From assembly GCA_039654915.1 (NCBI GenBank), contig CM077599.1, forward strand, positions 13,456,501 to 13,520,500: 64,000 nucleotides of DNA, read 5' to 3'. The notes below the pieces were generated by a model. The model was not told the DNA's origin. It searched no databases and worked only from the letters and a program-made list of their open reading frames with translations. The position numbers were made by a program, and so were the translations under genes. Position 1 is the first letter of the stretch, and each line of letters starts with the position of its first letter. This DNA comes from Aquilaria yunnanensis (taxonomy: Eukaryota; Streptophyta; Magnoliopsida; Malvales; Thymelaeaceae). Positions 12,641-23,668 of the stretch are shown one piece after another.

Positions 12641-13621
12641 CATCACCTTATATCAACTGAACATCTTCATGATGACTTACAACTGTCCATATCTTCCAGA
12701 AATATACATTCTTCACCTTCTCCAAACCTCTCATTTGGATGAATTCCACAAAAGTGTCCTAACTACTAAAATAATCAGAACCTGCATAAACTACTCTGTC
12801 CCACCTTTATATCTATAAAGGAAGTACCAAAATCTCCCACCATGATGAATGATATATTTGAAAATTGTTGTTTCTTGATCATCAACCCCCTTCCCGCATT
12901 AATAATCAATCTCATTAGTTCATATGTTTACTAATGAAATCGAGACATAAACTCCCACCCAAACCAAGCTATTTTCTACCATTTAACATACAAACTCACC
13001 CACACCTCAACAACATTTATGTAAGTTTCACCCATTCACTTTTGAACCAAACCCTCAACATTGTTAGTTTTACAACAAATGATTATTGCAAAACAAACTC
13101 CATCTCATAAACCAAACTCCATAATCCCACACAATACTCACATTTTTCAACTTTAAACACTCTTTAATCACTAATATTTACCAATTTTAATAAACCTAAA
13201 ACAGAGCTCTTCTCCCTCTGACAACCACGCATACTTGGCCTTTTTGTCACTGCTCTTTGCTCATTTTCTTCTCATCGTTAACCCTTCTCGATCCTTCAAA
13301 ACTTCGTTGCCTACTGATTTTTTATAATCTTCTTCTCTATATCAAATCACTTTTTGTTTTTACCATAAAAAACCTAAACCTAAGCCTTCTTAACTGTTCC
13401 CCTTCTGTTTTTAGCGGGATGGGATGAGCAGGTTAATGCCATGTAATGATCTATTGTCATATTTCTGTTTACATGTGGACAAAATTAACGATCAATGTGT
13501 GATTTAAACTATTTAAAAACTTTAGTGGTAAATTGGGTTAGAAAATACTATAGTAGCAGATTCGAGCCCACACCCAAACATTAATGGCAAATTTGACATT
13601 TTTGCCAACAAGAACTACCGC

Positions 13622-13628
13622 TATAAAA
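13622..13628 (+). promoter_or_regulatory. TATA-like box of VHA-c beside the MULE end
   Basis: TATAAAA about 146 bp upstream of the VHA-c ATG and only 16 bp from the outer end of the MULE right arm (13606). If it is the real core promoter, everything upstream of it is transposon sequence. Confidence 0.5.
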
Positions 13629-13773
13629 AAAAGAGGGCGGATAATAATTATCTTCCAGTCCTTCCAAAACACGGGAACGAACGAGAACAGGGAGTGAACG
13701 ATCGAAGCCTTTCTCGAGGAATCGACCTTAGATCCGATCAGCGTCGCTTCAGATCCATCCACTTTCTCTTAAC

Positions 13774-15352
13774 ATGTCTTCTCCTTTCACCGGCGATGAA
13801 ACTGCGCCCTTCTTCGGCTTCCTCGGCGCTGCTGCCGCTCTCGTCTTCTCCTGTAATCAATTCTTCTACGCTCTCGATCTCTTCTTTGTTCTTTTTCTTT
13901 TTCCAATAATCGGCTTGATATAATTCTTTTCCTCTCGTTAAATTGGCTAAAATTGATTATGATTATTCTCTTGATTGCTAGATTACTTAGGTTTGTTCGA
14001 TTCAGGATCGACTCTGATCGCCTTCAATTTTGTTGTTAATTCGTTGTTATCTTTTAGGATCTCAGGCTTTGTTGTGGATCATGCTTGCATTTCAATGGGA
14101 AATCAAAATATTTTGTTAGTTTTGTCTTGTTGCTTAGCAGCATATGGGAGTGAATTATTGTTTTTATAATTTTCGCGGCGTTGCAGGAGTACAGAGGTCA
14201 AGTGAAGTTATTTGGGATCTGGATTAAACATGGTTTTGTAATTGGAGATTGATTTTTCCGTTTAAGATAGATGGATGTTGAGGCAGTTGCTTGTTGTGCG
14301 TAGAAAAGAAAACTGTTTTGTTGACGAAAATGAGTAATTTATTTGTGAAATAGGTATGGGAGCTGCATACGGGACTGCTAAGAGTGGTGTTGGTGTGGCT
14401 TCGATGGGTGTGATGAGACCAGAGTTGGTGATGAAGTCTATTGTCCCAGTTGTTATGGCTGGTGTTTTGGGTATCTATGGTTTGATTATTGCTGTTATTA
14501 TCAGCACCGGGATCAATCCTAAGGCCAAATCATACTACCTTTTTGATGGTTATGCACATCTCTCTTCGGGCTTAGCTTGTGGGCTCGCTGGTCTTTCAGC
14601 TGGAATGGCAATTGGTATTGTTGGTGATGCTGGTGTCAGGTATGACAAAATCCTTGTGAAGCTCTTGTTTTAACGTCGTCTGTGGGTGCTTTCTTACTAA
14701 TGACATTTAGGTTTGTGAATGCGGATTGTTCTTTCAATGTAATGTTGGTATCAGATATTGACTTTTGGGTATTAAGGATTAGTGAGTCCGTTTCTTGTTA
14801 CAATGTAACGGTAAACAACTTGATTTTTGTGTAGTAATGGTGCTGTGTCTATTTCTTGGTAAGATATCATGGTAAACAAATTCTCTAAATGAAAACGCTT
14901 TCCATGATAGTTTTCAGGGCTAGAAGTTTAGAATCTCCTTAACAAATTGACAGTTTTGGTCTTGCTTATCACGATTGAGTGGAGTGAAAAAAAAAAAAAA
15001 CAGAAACATGGTGAAGGGCATAGATAACTTTATAGGGAAATTTTATTTATTTATGTATTTATTTATGTGAAGGAAGTAACCATTTCAAAATATGTATATA
15101 TAAGAATGGCCTGCAGTGTGTACTCTGTACTAAGTGATGGTTCCCTTGCGATTCAACATTTTCTTGTTTTGAGCACTATAGGTCATGCTGTAGAATGCTT
15201 GATATTTTTTGCTTTGCAGGGCCAACGCTCAGCAACCAAAACTGTTTGTCGGAATGATCCTTATCCTCATCTTTGCTGAAGCTCTGGCCCTTTATGGTCT
15301 TATTGTTGGTATCATCTTGTCTTCTCGTGCTGGCCAGTCTAGAGCAGAGTAA
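13774..15352 (+). CDS. VHA-c: V-type H+-ATPase 16-kDa proteolipid subunit c
   Basis: Subunit c forms the proton-carrying ring of the membrane V0 sector of the vacuolar/endomembrane H+-ATPase. Three exons join in phase: 13774-13852, 14354-14639 and 15220-15352 (TAA at 15350), giving 165 residues, the usual plant length. The N-terminus is [20 protein letters not shown]. Four hydrophobic helices follow, with the proteolipid signatures [25 protein letters not shown] and, in helix 4, [10 protein letters not shown], whose glutamate is the essential proton-binding carboxylate. The C-terminus is [10 protein letters not shown]. Intron 1 splits the cysteine codon just before MGAAYGTA; intron 2 splits the arginine codon of DAGVR. 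The sequence is intact and highly conserved. The upstream side is occupied by a MULE. Confidence 0.97.
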
Positions 15353-16514
15353 GGGAGCAGTGGTTCCGCGGTATTCTTTCATTGCTCATCATTACGGGTG
15401 TTTTGAGAGGATCGCTTATTGTTCACCTGGTATAAAAAATTTTTACTTTTGAAGGAAGTAGCTGCTCCTGCTCTAGTGGTTGCCTGGTGTTTCGTAACTC
15501 TTTCTTAGAATTTCAGCCAAATATCTTGTAATAAGATGTTGTGAACCTCCCCCTCCCCGCTGCCATCTCCCTTCTCTTTCTTACCTTTCCAATGTTATTG
15601 ATGTAGTTTCCCGAACTTTAAACTTGTCATAAAAATTAGATTGCTTCATATTCTCTCGGCGGTCTTTCTGCCCGCGGCAGTTGTTGACAATTACTTTAAC
15701 ATTGATGATCACCTGTAGATGATACAGGGAACGAGAAGTGCGCGTCAGGGTGAGTGAATTGGCTTACCACAGCATTTGACTGTTTAAACTTTAAAGCTGT
15801 CACTGTCGGTTTAAAACTTTATTTAGTTCGAGCTTGGGTCCGGAGGGTTTCAAGCTTATGATTTTCCATAACAATGAGAAACCGAAACTCTGACGATAAG
15901 ATCAAACAATGCCTCGCAAATGTGGATTTGACTCGAGTAAGAGCAACCACTCGTTGCGGTTACTATGTTCAAGTACGAAGGATAGAGAATAACAAAAGCG
16001 GATGAATATTACTGAGGGAATGCAAACAATAGATAGTGCGACATTTCAGTTATTTGTCTTGTGTGCGCCAACACGAATAAGAATTCTTAGTAACACTTAT
16101 GTCCCATCCTTTAAGAACTTTGTTGCCTATTGAACGAATGAGTAAATTGCATCGGTGGCCCTTAACTTTATATTATTATATCATTTTGGGATATATCCAA
16201 CATTTTTATAGAAAATGTCCCTAACCTTCTAAAAGTCTACCATTCTAGATTTTCCATGGATGAAAACTGTTAATGTGAATGGAGAATGTCATCGTTACAC
16301 ACCAGCATGTGTGATTTGTCATGGTGGCACAATAATCAACTATTGGTGATGATGTGGAAAGAAAGAAAAATACTTTCACATTTGTAAACAAGAAAAATAC
16401 TTTCACCTTTGTGAACTTTCACCAGTTCACAAGGGTTATCCCTTTTACGTTTTTTTACTAAAGTTTGACTTAAATACATTCATGTTAATTTGTATTGTAA
16501 AAAATTTTTAAACA
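15353..16514. other. VHA-c 3' region and AT-rich spacer
   Basis: The first few hundred bases are presumably VHA-c 3' UTR. Beyond about 16140 the sequence reads like a degraded transposon arm (CCCTTAACTTTATATT and similar blocks), but I found no partner arm. No gene was recognised. Confidence 0.5.
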
Positions 16515-16523
16515 ATATATTTA

Positions 16524-17639
16524 GGCCTAAATATCTATTGCTTCCCTGAACTATGGTTACTTAGACAGTTTGCCCCCTGAACTATAAAATGGATCAATTC
16601 GAACCCTAAACTTTGATGAGTGGGCCAATTCGAACCCTGAACTATGGTAACTCGGACAGTTTGCCCCCTGAACTATAAAGTGGATCAATTCAAACCCTGA
16701 ACTTTGATGAATCAATCATTTTAGTCCCTTGACTCAGCTTAATTCTCACGCCATCCATCTTTAATACAGTAGCTGCCGCCACCGCCCCCTCTTCCGCCGG
16801 ATCTCTGCCTTCCACAACCTTTCTGGCTTCTTCTTCACTTTCCTCTTCTCTTATCTCTGACACCGAAACAGCCTCTTCCACAACCGAAGTAGCCTACTCT
16901 CCCACCGCTCCTTTGACAGCGCATCGTGTCACTTTGAGATGGATGAATTGTGCCACTTGTCGGATGGAGAGTATTTGAACGAATCGGATGAATCATTGAG
17001 ATGAAAAACATGCTCAACTTCCAGGCCCCCTTCTTTTCTTCACGTGCTTTGTTTGTTAGTGGCAGCATAGAATCATGGCATATCCAATTCCGCTGATGTC
17101 AATTCATTATTGGGTCTCCGATTGGAACTCTGATGTCAATATGCTATTAGGTTTCTGCGATGTCAGAAAATCCCATCGAAACTCAGGTAGGCAGGAGGAA
17201 TATAGAGGCGGTGTCAGAAATGAATGAGAGAAGGGAGTAGGCTACTTCGGTTGTGGAGGATACTGTTTCAGTGTCAGAGATAGGAGAAGAGGAAAGTGAA
17301 GAAGAAGCCAGAAAGGTTGTGGAAGGCAGAGATTGGGCAGAGGAGAGGGCAGCGGCAGCAGCTGCTCTATTAAAATGGATGACGTGAGAATTAGACTAAG
17401 TCAATGGACTAAAATGACAGATTCATCAAAGTTCAGGGTTCGAATTGCCCCACTCATCAAAGTTTAGGATTCAAATTGATCCACTTTATAGTTCAAGGGG
17501 CAAACTGTCCAAGTTACCATAGTTCAGGGTTCAAATTGGCCCACTCATTAAAGTTTAGGGTTCGAATTGATCCATTTTATAGTTCAGGGGCAAACTGTCC
17601 GAATCACCATAGTTCAGGGGAGCAATAGGTATTTAGGCC
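16524..17639. mobile_element. Foldback-type Mutator-like MITE with intact 9-bp duplication
   Basis: A 1116-bp element that is mostly two long inverted arms of about 380-400 bp (16524-16905 and 17240-17639) with a loop of about 330 bp. Ends are GGCCTAAATA. The 9-bp flank ATATATTTA is identical on both sides (16515-16523 and 17640-17648). Each arm contains an internal duplication of about 105 bp (AGTTTGCCCCCTGAACTATA occurs twice in the left arm). The inner arm segments are GC-richer and contain a reading frame that appears in both arms in opposite orientation, so it is probably captured or chance sequence rather than a gene. Confidence 0.85.
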
Positions 17640-17699
17640 ATATATTTACAAACCAAAGTCTTTGAGTTACTATTTTCATATAAAAAGTTTATATTTTGT

Positions 17700-18430
17700 A
17701 TAAAAATTTTAAATAAAAAAAAATATAAATTAATTACTGTGAATAGTAAAAAGACAAATTTTTACGGAAATAATAATAAAAAAATGATAAAAAATAAATA
17801 AAAAAAAAACAAAACAAAACAAAACAAGAACAAAAGCCAAACCTCTCGTTTGTCTTCCCTCCCCCGCTACCTTCAGGCCGTCTGCCGCCTCCACCAATTC
17901 CCTCCGCCACCGCCAGCCACCTCCCCCGTCTCGCCCATCTCTCCCATCCCCTCCATCCCACTGTCTCTCCCATCTCTCCTGTCTCCACCTTAGGCTGCCC
18001 AATTCCTTGATCCCCGCCTCCCGATGTCGGACGATTGGGCGAATTTGGGGGACAATCAGACTGGACACGGAAGGAACAGGGTCAAATCGGCGTCGAACGA
18101 TCGAGCAAATCGGTGTCGAATCGACGTAGGATGATGAGGGATGAATCAGCATCAGACAATGAGGATCGAAGAGAGCCAAATTGGCGTCGTACGAATATGG
18201 TGGACCAATCGACGATGAGGGAAGGAGGTGAATTGACGATGAGAGCTTGAATCGACAAATCCGACGGTGAGGAGGGGGGAGGAAGGAGAGGTCTGGGGCA
18301 AGAATCGACAAATTCGGTGGCAAGGGGAGAAGGAAAGAGAGGTGTGGGGCCTCTAGTTTTTTTTTTTCCACTTTTCTTTCTTTTTCATTATTTTTATTTT
18401 TTTATATTTTTTTTATTACTTTTCTTCACA
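17700..18430. other. GC-rich core flanked by A-rich/T-rich runs
   Basis: About 450 bp of GC-rich sequence between an A-rich run (17715-17830) and a T-rich run (18355-18425) that are roughly complementary. This resembles the cores of neighbouring non-autonomous elements, but I could not fix termini or target duplications. A long open frame on the minus strand here (17730-18371) is proline/serine-rich low-complexity translation and is not supported as a gene. Confidence 0.35.
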
Positions 18431-18565
18431 CCATGGCGAACTGTGCCGGTGTTTTCCGTCCACATTAATCGTTTTGGTCATGAAAGATCTATCCAAAATG
18501 GTTCCCTTTTTAAAATGTCATGGATGTCCTAAGCAAAAAAATATAGGATATTGTCTAAAATAGTA

Positions 18566-19426
18566 CTCCCTCTGTTCTATATATTTTACTCCATTTTTTT
18601 CTTTGGGTAATCCTAAAACACTTGCACCATTTCCCTTTTAAGTAATTTTTTACATTTCATTTCCTATTATATCCCTCACTTGTTAATCTTCTCTCTCACC
18701 CACCCTTCTGAGCATTTCTCTTTCTCTTTCTCTCGCCTTCACCAATTTTCATTCTCTCTCCCTCCGGCGTGGTCCCACTGTGAATCAGCGACGAGGCGAT
18801 GAGAGCTCGACCGACGAAGGTGATCGACGACGGATGCGCAAAAGACTGAGGTGCGACCGATGGATGCGGAAAGGATGACGTGAACAAGGCCGGCGAATCG
18901 ACGACTAGGTGATGCTAATCGGTGACGATGGTGACACAAATCAACATGAATTAAGGCCGGATAACAGGGATTGACTCGAATTCAGGCCAAAGGGGAGGTC
19001 GGAGAAAAGCAAGGCACGACGAGCGAGATCAGGGAGAGAAGCGAGAATCGTGCGAGATGGGAGCAAAGCAAGGCAAGGTGATGAACGGCGGCAAAGGAGG
19101 GAGGAGCGATGATAAAACAAGGGGCGACGATAAGACAAGAAGCGGCGACAAAGAGTGATTTGGAAAAGGGTCTGGCAGAGAGACAAAGGGTGGCGACTTG
19201 GGTTGATGAGTAGGAACAGGCAGCTTCAATGTCAGCGAGTAGGGGCAACCAAGGATAGGCGAATTGATTCAGCCGACGAGAATCGAGGCCAGAGGGGAGA
19301 CGAGGATGGAGGCTGTGGCAGAGACGTGAGGTTGGAGGGGCAAACTTGGAAAATGTTTGAAAAACAAAACCCTATCTAAAGCTACGTGCGTAGTCAATTG
19401 GAGCAAAATTAACGAGACAGAAGGAG
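18566..19426. mobile_element. Large Stowaway/mariner-like MITE
   Basis: The left end CTCCCTCTGTTCT and the right-end reverse complement CTCCTTCTGTCTC match the conserved CTCCCTCCGT-type terminus of plant mariner/Stowaway elements, flanked by TA on each side (18564-18565 and 19427-19428). At 861 bp it is long for Stowaway and has a GC-rich, gene-like interior without a recognisable transposase. Open frames inside are low-complexity. Confidence 0.75.
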
Positions 19427-19533
19427 TATAATAATTAAATGTTAATGGACACAAGTGTAATTTACTCATTGAATGGACTGAAGCCATAACCATTCAATCG
19501 TACTCGGATTTTGGTAAAAATTAATATACCAAA

Positions 19534-21430
19534 GGCAAAATTGCCAAAACCCCCCTTGAGGTTTGAGGTAACCTATGATTGTGTCCCCATTTTCAAATAC
19601 CTACAATTATTCCCTGAAAACTTTAACTCCATTAAAGACCGTTAAATAAAAAAAAGCTGACTTAGCCGTTCTGAATTTGTTCGATAAAAACTTTGGACCC
19701 TAGCTTTTACATCTAACGATATACCCACCCACCCACGCCGTCGCCAGAGCATGTCCGCCTTCGTCCGAAGACCACCCTCGATTCCAACCGAATCCCACCG
19801 GTCGATTCCAAATCCCCAAAAAATTATGGCCAATTGGCCACCGAAACTCGCAACAACTTTATCCCCTCACGGATTGGCTGGTGACAAAGATTTTAGGGAT
19901 TGAGGGACCGGAAGACCACCTCCCCTGGTGATTGAACGGCCTCCCGTCGCTGTAGTCGTGCTCCCCACACTCTTCGGCGCCGCTGCCTTTGACTGGTTGA
20001 GGTCGCAAAGCGACGGCTATTGGAGAGCTCCAGATCTTCGCTTTCTCCTCTCGATCTTCGCTTTCTCCTCTCAATCTTCGCCTGAGTTTGGTCTTGTTGT
20101 TGGGGGATCAAAGATTTCAGGTATCAATCGAGGCCATGGTAGAGGGAGGTTCGTCACATCGGAATCGCGCCTGGGAAGCGCGTCGGTTCATCCTGCCTCC
20201 ACCCTGGAATCGCCTCCGTTTGTCTCGTCAAAATCGCGCCTAGGAATCGCCTCTGATCAACAGCCGCTGCACCTTCACGTCTTTCCCGACTTCGTCACAC
20301 CTCCGAGCGACGGCCGTTGCACCTCTTCTCAGTCGGTCCTGCATCTCAATCCGCGACGATGGTAACGTGCCAGACCGTGCCTGTTGCGGCGAGGAATCGA
20401 CGTCGAGTTCTGGTGCCGGGACGGAATGTGTGAGTAAGGGGCGTAGCCAGAAATTCTACTTGGGGGCGGGGGTGTGAAGTGAAATGGGTTATTAGCATGT
20501 ATAAGTTTACAATTACTAATAGAAAATATTAAATAATATTATATATAGATATATAGAATTTGAAAGTGTATAATAACTAAGTTTATTTTAAAAATTTATA
20601 ATTCAAAATTCATTAGACAGTTTACATATATAGACACGTTGAATTAAAAAATTTATAATAATTAAGTTCAATTTATAGAGTAAAAATAATTATTTGAATT
20701 TTCTATTAATTATAAAAAATAGTATAAAAATTAAATTTATTTTATAGCACTTATCGGATAGTCCAAATTATGATCTAAAAAGTTGTTATCGGATAAATAC
20801 TTTGAGTTAACAAATTTCATGTAATGAAACCAAAATGAAACATTTTTTATAAATTTAGGGCTAAAACAAAATGTTTTTAATATGTTTAGAACCAAAACAG
20901 AATGTTTAATAGGATAGGGACTAAAAAGAAATAATAATTAAAGAGTAAGGACTGTCATGTAATTTATTCAATAAGAAAATGACTGAGACCTTAAATGGAT
21001 AAAATATACAAGAGCCCCTTATTAATTATAAAACTTACAGATAAGTACCTAACTTTAATTTTTCTATAATTGTATCACATATCCAAGTACCCAATAAAAT
21101 TTTTTAAAATTTTAGGGGGGGCGGCTGCCCCCTCCCGCCCCTAAATAGATACGCCCGTGGTGTGAGTTGTGTCAGCCACGAGCAGAGCGAGAGTGGAGAG
21201 AAAGATGAGAGAGCTAGAGAGAGAGGGAGAGAGAGAAGTGTTAAATCATTATGAACTGGGGGCAAAGTTTTAAAGAGGGAAAGTAGGGAGAGCAAAGTTG
21301 ATCAGTTTCTCTTTTCTTCAATAACGGCCATTAACAGAGTTAAATGTTGAGAGGACAATTGTTGGTATTTAAAAAATGGGAGACACAACTGTAGGTTACC
21401 CAAACATTAGGGAGTTTTGGTCATTTTCCC
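19534..21430. mobile_element. Mutator-like non-autonomous element
   Basis: About 1.9 kb with inverted arms of roughly 100 bp: left GGCAAAATTGCCAAAACCCC, right reverse complement GGGAAAATGACCAAAACTCC, followed on both sides by a GTAACCTA(C/T) block and a matching TTAACTC...TTAA(C/A)GG(C/T)C region. Flanks TATACCAAA (19525-19533) and TGTACTAAA (21431-21439) match 7/9. The left half has a GC-rich core (19740-20400); the right half holds a nested hAT-like insertion. No intact protein was recognised. Confidence 0.7.
20437..21160. mobile_element. hAT-like non-autonomous element nested in the MULE
   Basis: The left end GGGGCGTAGCCAGAAATTCT resembles the common hAT terminus (GGGGCGGAGCCAG type), and the right end in reverse complement reads ACGGGCGTATCTA. 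Flanks TGTGAGTA (20429-20436) and TGTGAGTT (21161-21168) match 7/8, the hAT duplication size. The 724-bp interior is AT-rich with a G-run/C-run near the ends and no transposase. Confidence 0.65.
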
Positions 21431-21439
21431 TGTACTAAA

Positions 21440-22843
21440 AGTTGTTAAAAAACTTGTATAAAATTATATATGATAGAAATTGATTGGATGCAGAAAAAAA
21501 CAAAGGGTTCCACTCAAATTTTAAACTGCTAATTAAAATGTGTCGCACATAATTTAGTAAATTTTAATACATACTTATTGTAGAGTAATAAATAAAAGTA
21601 TTGCTTTTATATCCAACGGAGTTACGGAGGTCAATGAGCGCGGTGCGCGGGCATCATTTTGACAAAAATAGGGTAATCTTATGTAGCAAATTAGGCATTC
21701 GCTCGAAAGCATTTCCTATTAATTGCGCTTGGGCCAACTTATTGGTTTGCCATAGAGATAGATGGGCATTGGGCCGAGAGAGAGAGGGAGATGGACATGG
21801 ACAAGAAACCTTACGAAGCGGTTTTGGGGCATTTGAGAATTGCTCGTGGTTTCACTTGGGCTTATCAATTATCATGACTAGTTTATGTACAAGTAATTAA
21901 GTTATACACTAAATGATAGTAGTTCTTCATAAAATTAGTAGCATTATCATATGCCCAAACGCACGCGCATTAAAACTATAGTAGTTCTTAATAAGATGCG
22001 CCTATATAGTTTGAGGGTGGTTTGAGGATTAGTAAGAAGCGTCCAGGAATTTGACAATTGTAAGTTTTAACATTTTTATATTTTTGCTTTGCATAAGTTA
22101 CATTAGATATGTGGAAATCTTCTAGGTTCTTTAAGTACTCTTGCCATTATACAATTACTACTGGCATTCAGTCGTCCAATTTCACCCCAAAATCCATATA
22201 AGTTAATTTTAGCTTCCTTGCACGATGCATACCTCCAAATCTTCTCCACATCTAGTTACCATGCCTTCGTCTCGAAAATTTGCGTCGCAGCCTCAACTAA
22301 CCTTGAGGTGGTCTACAATTAAATTACAATGTTACTCGCAACCAATGTCTCCCCATTTTCTTTATGTATCCTATATTATTATTATTATTACAATTGAATT
22401 TTAGATTTTAAGTAACAACTTGAAAACTTTAACCACTGAATCTATACATGAGTTTTTTTCTTGTTGTTTTTTTTTTAACGATATTAATGGAAACTTTGAA
22501 GACCAAATGAAAAACTGCAATTGGAAGGCTTAAATTAGATAACATGAGTATGCCATCTGTTTTTTTTTTTTTTTTACATGTGTAAGGTACAAAGGTCGTA
22601 AAATGATTAAAATTAAATCATAATTGAAAAGATAAACAGTTGTAAATCAATCACAGATTAAGATAAACCGGAGTGAATATTAATGCACTTTAAAATACCT
22701 CTTTAAGAAAGAATGTTTATATACTCACAAAATTATTTCCTCAAGCAAATTCGACAAATTGGTGATTAAAGTAGAAGTACGAAGCAAACATAAAATTTAG
22801 AATTTATCTCCATTGATTTAAAACGTTATTTTTTAGAATACTA
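21440..22843. other. AT-rich spacer, nothing recognised
   Basis: About 1.4 kb with no recognisable gene. It contains poly-T runs near 22466 and 22560 and a short open frame at 21601-21900 without family motifs. Confidence 0.5.
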
Positions 22844-23150
22844 CTCCATCCGTCTTAATTTAGATGAAACGTATTTATTTTTTAGATATCCCAAAAAGGT
22901 TGAAACGACGTTTCTTTTTTTGAAAAATTTTAAACAATCAATTTACCTTTTTACCCACATTAAAACTCTCATTACACAAAACTCAATAATTTTTTTTTTT
23001 TAATCTTCATTCAATCTCTCACTACACAAAACCCAATTTTTTTAAAAAAATTATTATTTAAACTCTTACTATAGAAAAAATAAAATAAATTACATACACC
23101 TTAATTTCTGTACCTAGAAAAATATTTTATCTATTATGAGATGAATGGAG
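22844..23150. mobile_element. Stowaway-like MITE upstream of UFD1
   Basis: A 307-bp AT-rich element. The left end CTCCATCCGTCTTAATTT and the right-end reverse complement CTCCATTCATCTCATAATAG are flanked by TA (22842-22843 and 23151-23152). It lies about 0.5 kb upstream of the UFD1 5' exon. Confidence 0.75.
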
Positions 23151-23251
23151 TACAAAAAAACATGTATGCAGAGCACTCCTCTTGAAGAACTCGCTGGTCA
23201 AACCACCATTGACCCATATTTTTTCTCCTCCCAAATCAACCGGAAGAAAAC

Positions 23252-23295
23252 GGCCCACCAAATAACCTGACCCATAAAAGGATCGCACAGGCCCA
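23252..23295 (+). promoter_or_regulatory. Paired site II (GGCCCA) elements upstream of UFD1
   Basis: GGCCCA occurs at 23252-23257 and 23290-23295, about 370-420 bp before the UFD1 start codon. Site II (TGGGCY) pairs are typical of plant housekeeping promoters. The assignment rests on motif and position only. Confidence 0.4.
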
Positions 23296-23668
23296 AAAGG
23301 TCCAAAAGCAAGTCAGGTTCAATCCTCGAGGCATATCGGTTCTGGAATCTGGACAGCAACGTAGCGTGAAAAATCCGCGCCCGAGTGCATCCAAGCAATC
23401 AGCAACTGAGGTTCTGATCATCAGCGGAGCGCTTACGTTCTGCTCCTCTCTCGTTCCAATTTCATAGCCTCAAGTTAGTTCCTAAATTCCTTTAGCAGAT
23501 TATCTCTTCATTAATGCTGTGTAGATCTCTTCAAGCCGTATATGTTCGATCGTTTCATTTGTTGGCATCACAATTTTGTCTGTTTACATGTGCTCTAATT
23601 CTTCAAAAAAATGTTTCTAGGTTTCTCCAAGTTTTACAGCTTCAATTGTTGGATAGATCGCAACTACG

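Larger units (their letters stand above)
8061..13606 (-). mobile_element. Mutator-like transposon (MULE), decayed autonomous element
   Basis: About 5.5 kb with terminal inverted repeats of roughly 110 bp. The left arm (GGTAAAAATCTCAAATTTGC at 8063) matches the reverse complement of the right arm (GGCAAAAATGTCAAATTTGC ending at 13606), and both continue through GTTTGGGTGTGGGCTC. Possible target duplication: 8052-8060 AAAAAGAAC and 13607-13615 AACAAGAAC (8/9). Inside are a minus-strand MuDR-type transposase pseudogene (10112-12640), a plus-strand GRF zinc-finger pseudogene (8502-9124) and a tandem-repeat patch near 9.8-10.1 kb. The right end lies 15 bp from the TATA-like box of VHA-c. Confidence 0.85.

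Noticed and set aside
17730..18371. 213-codon minus-strand frame
   Set aside because: Proline/serine-rich low complexity in a probable transposon core, with a hydrophobic tail from a poly-A/T run; no family match.
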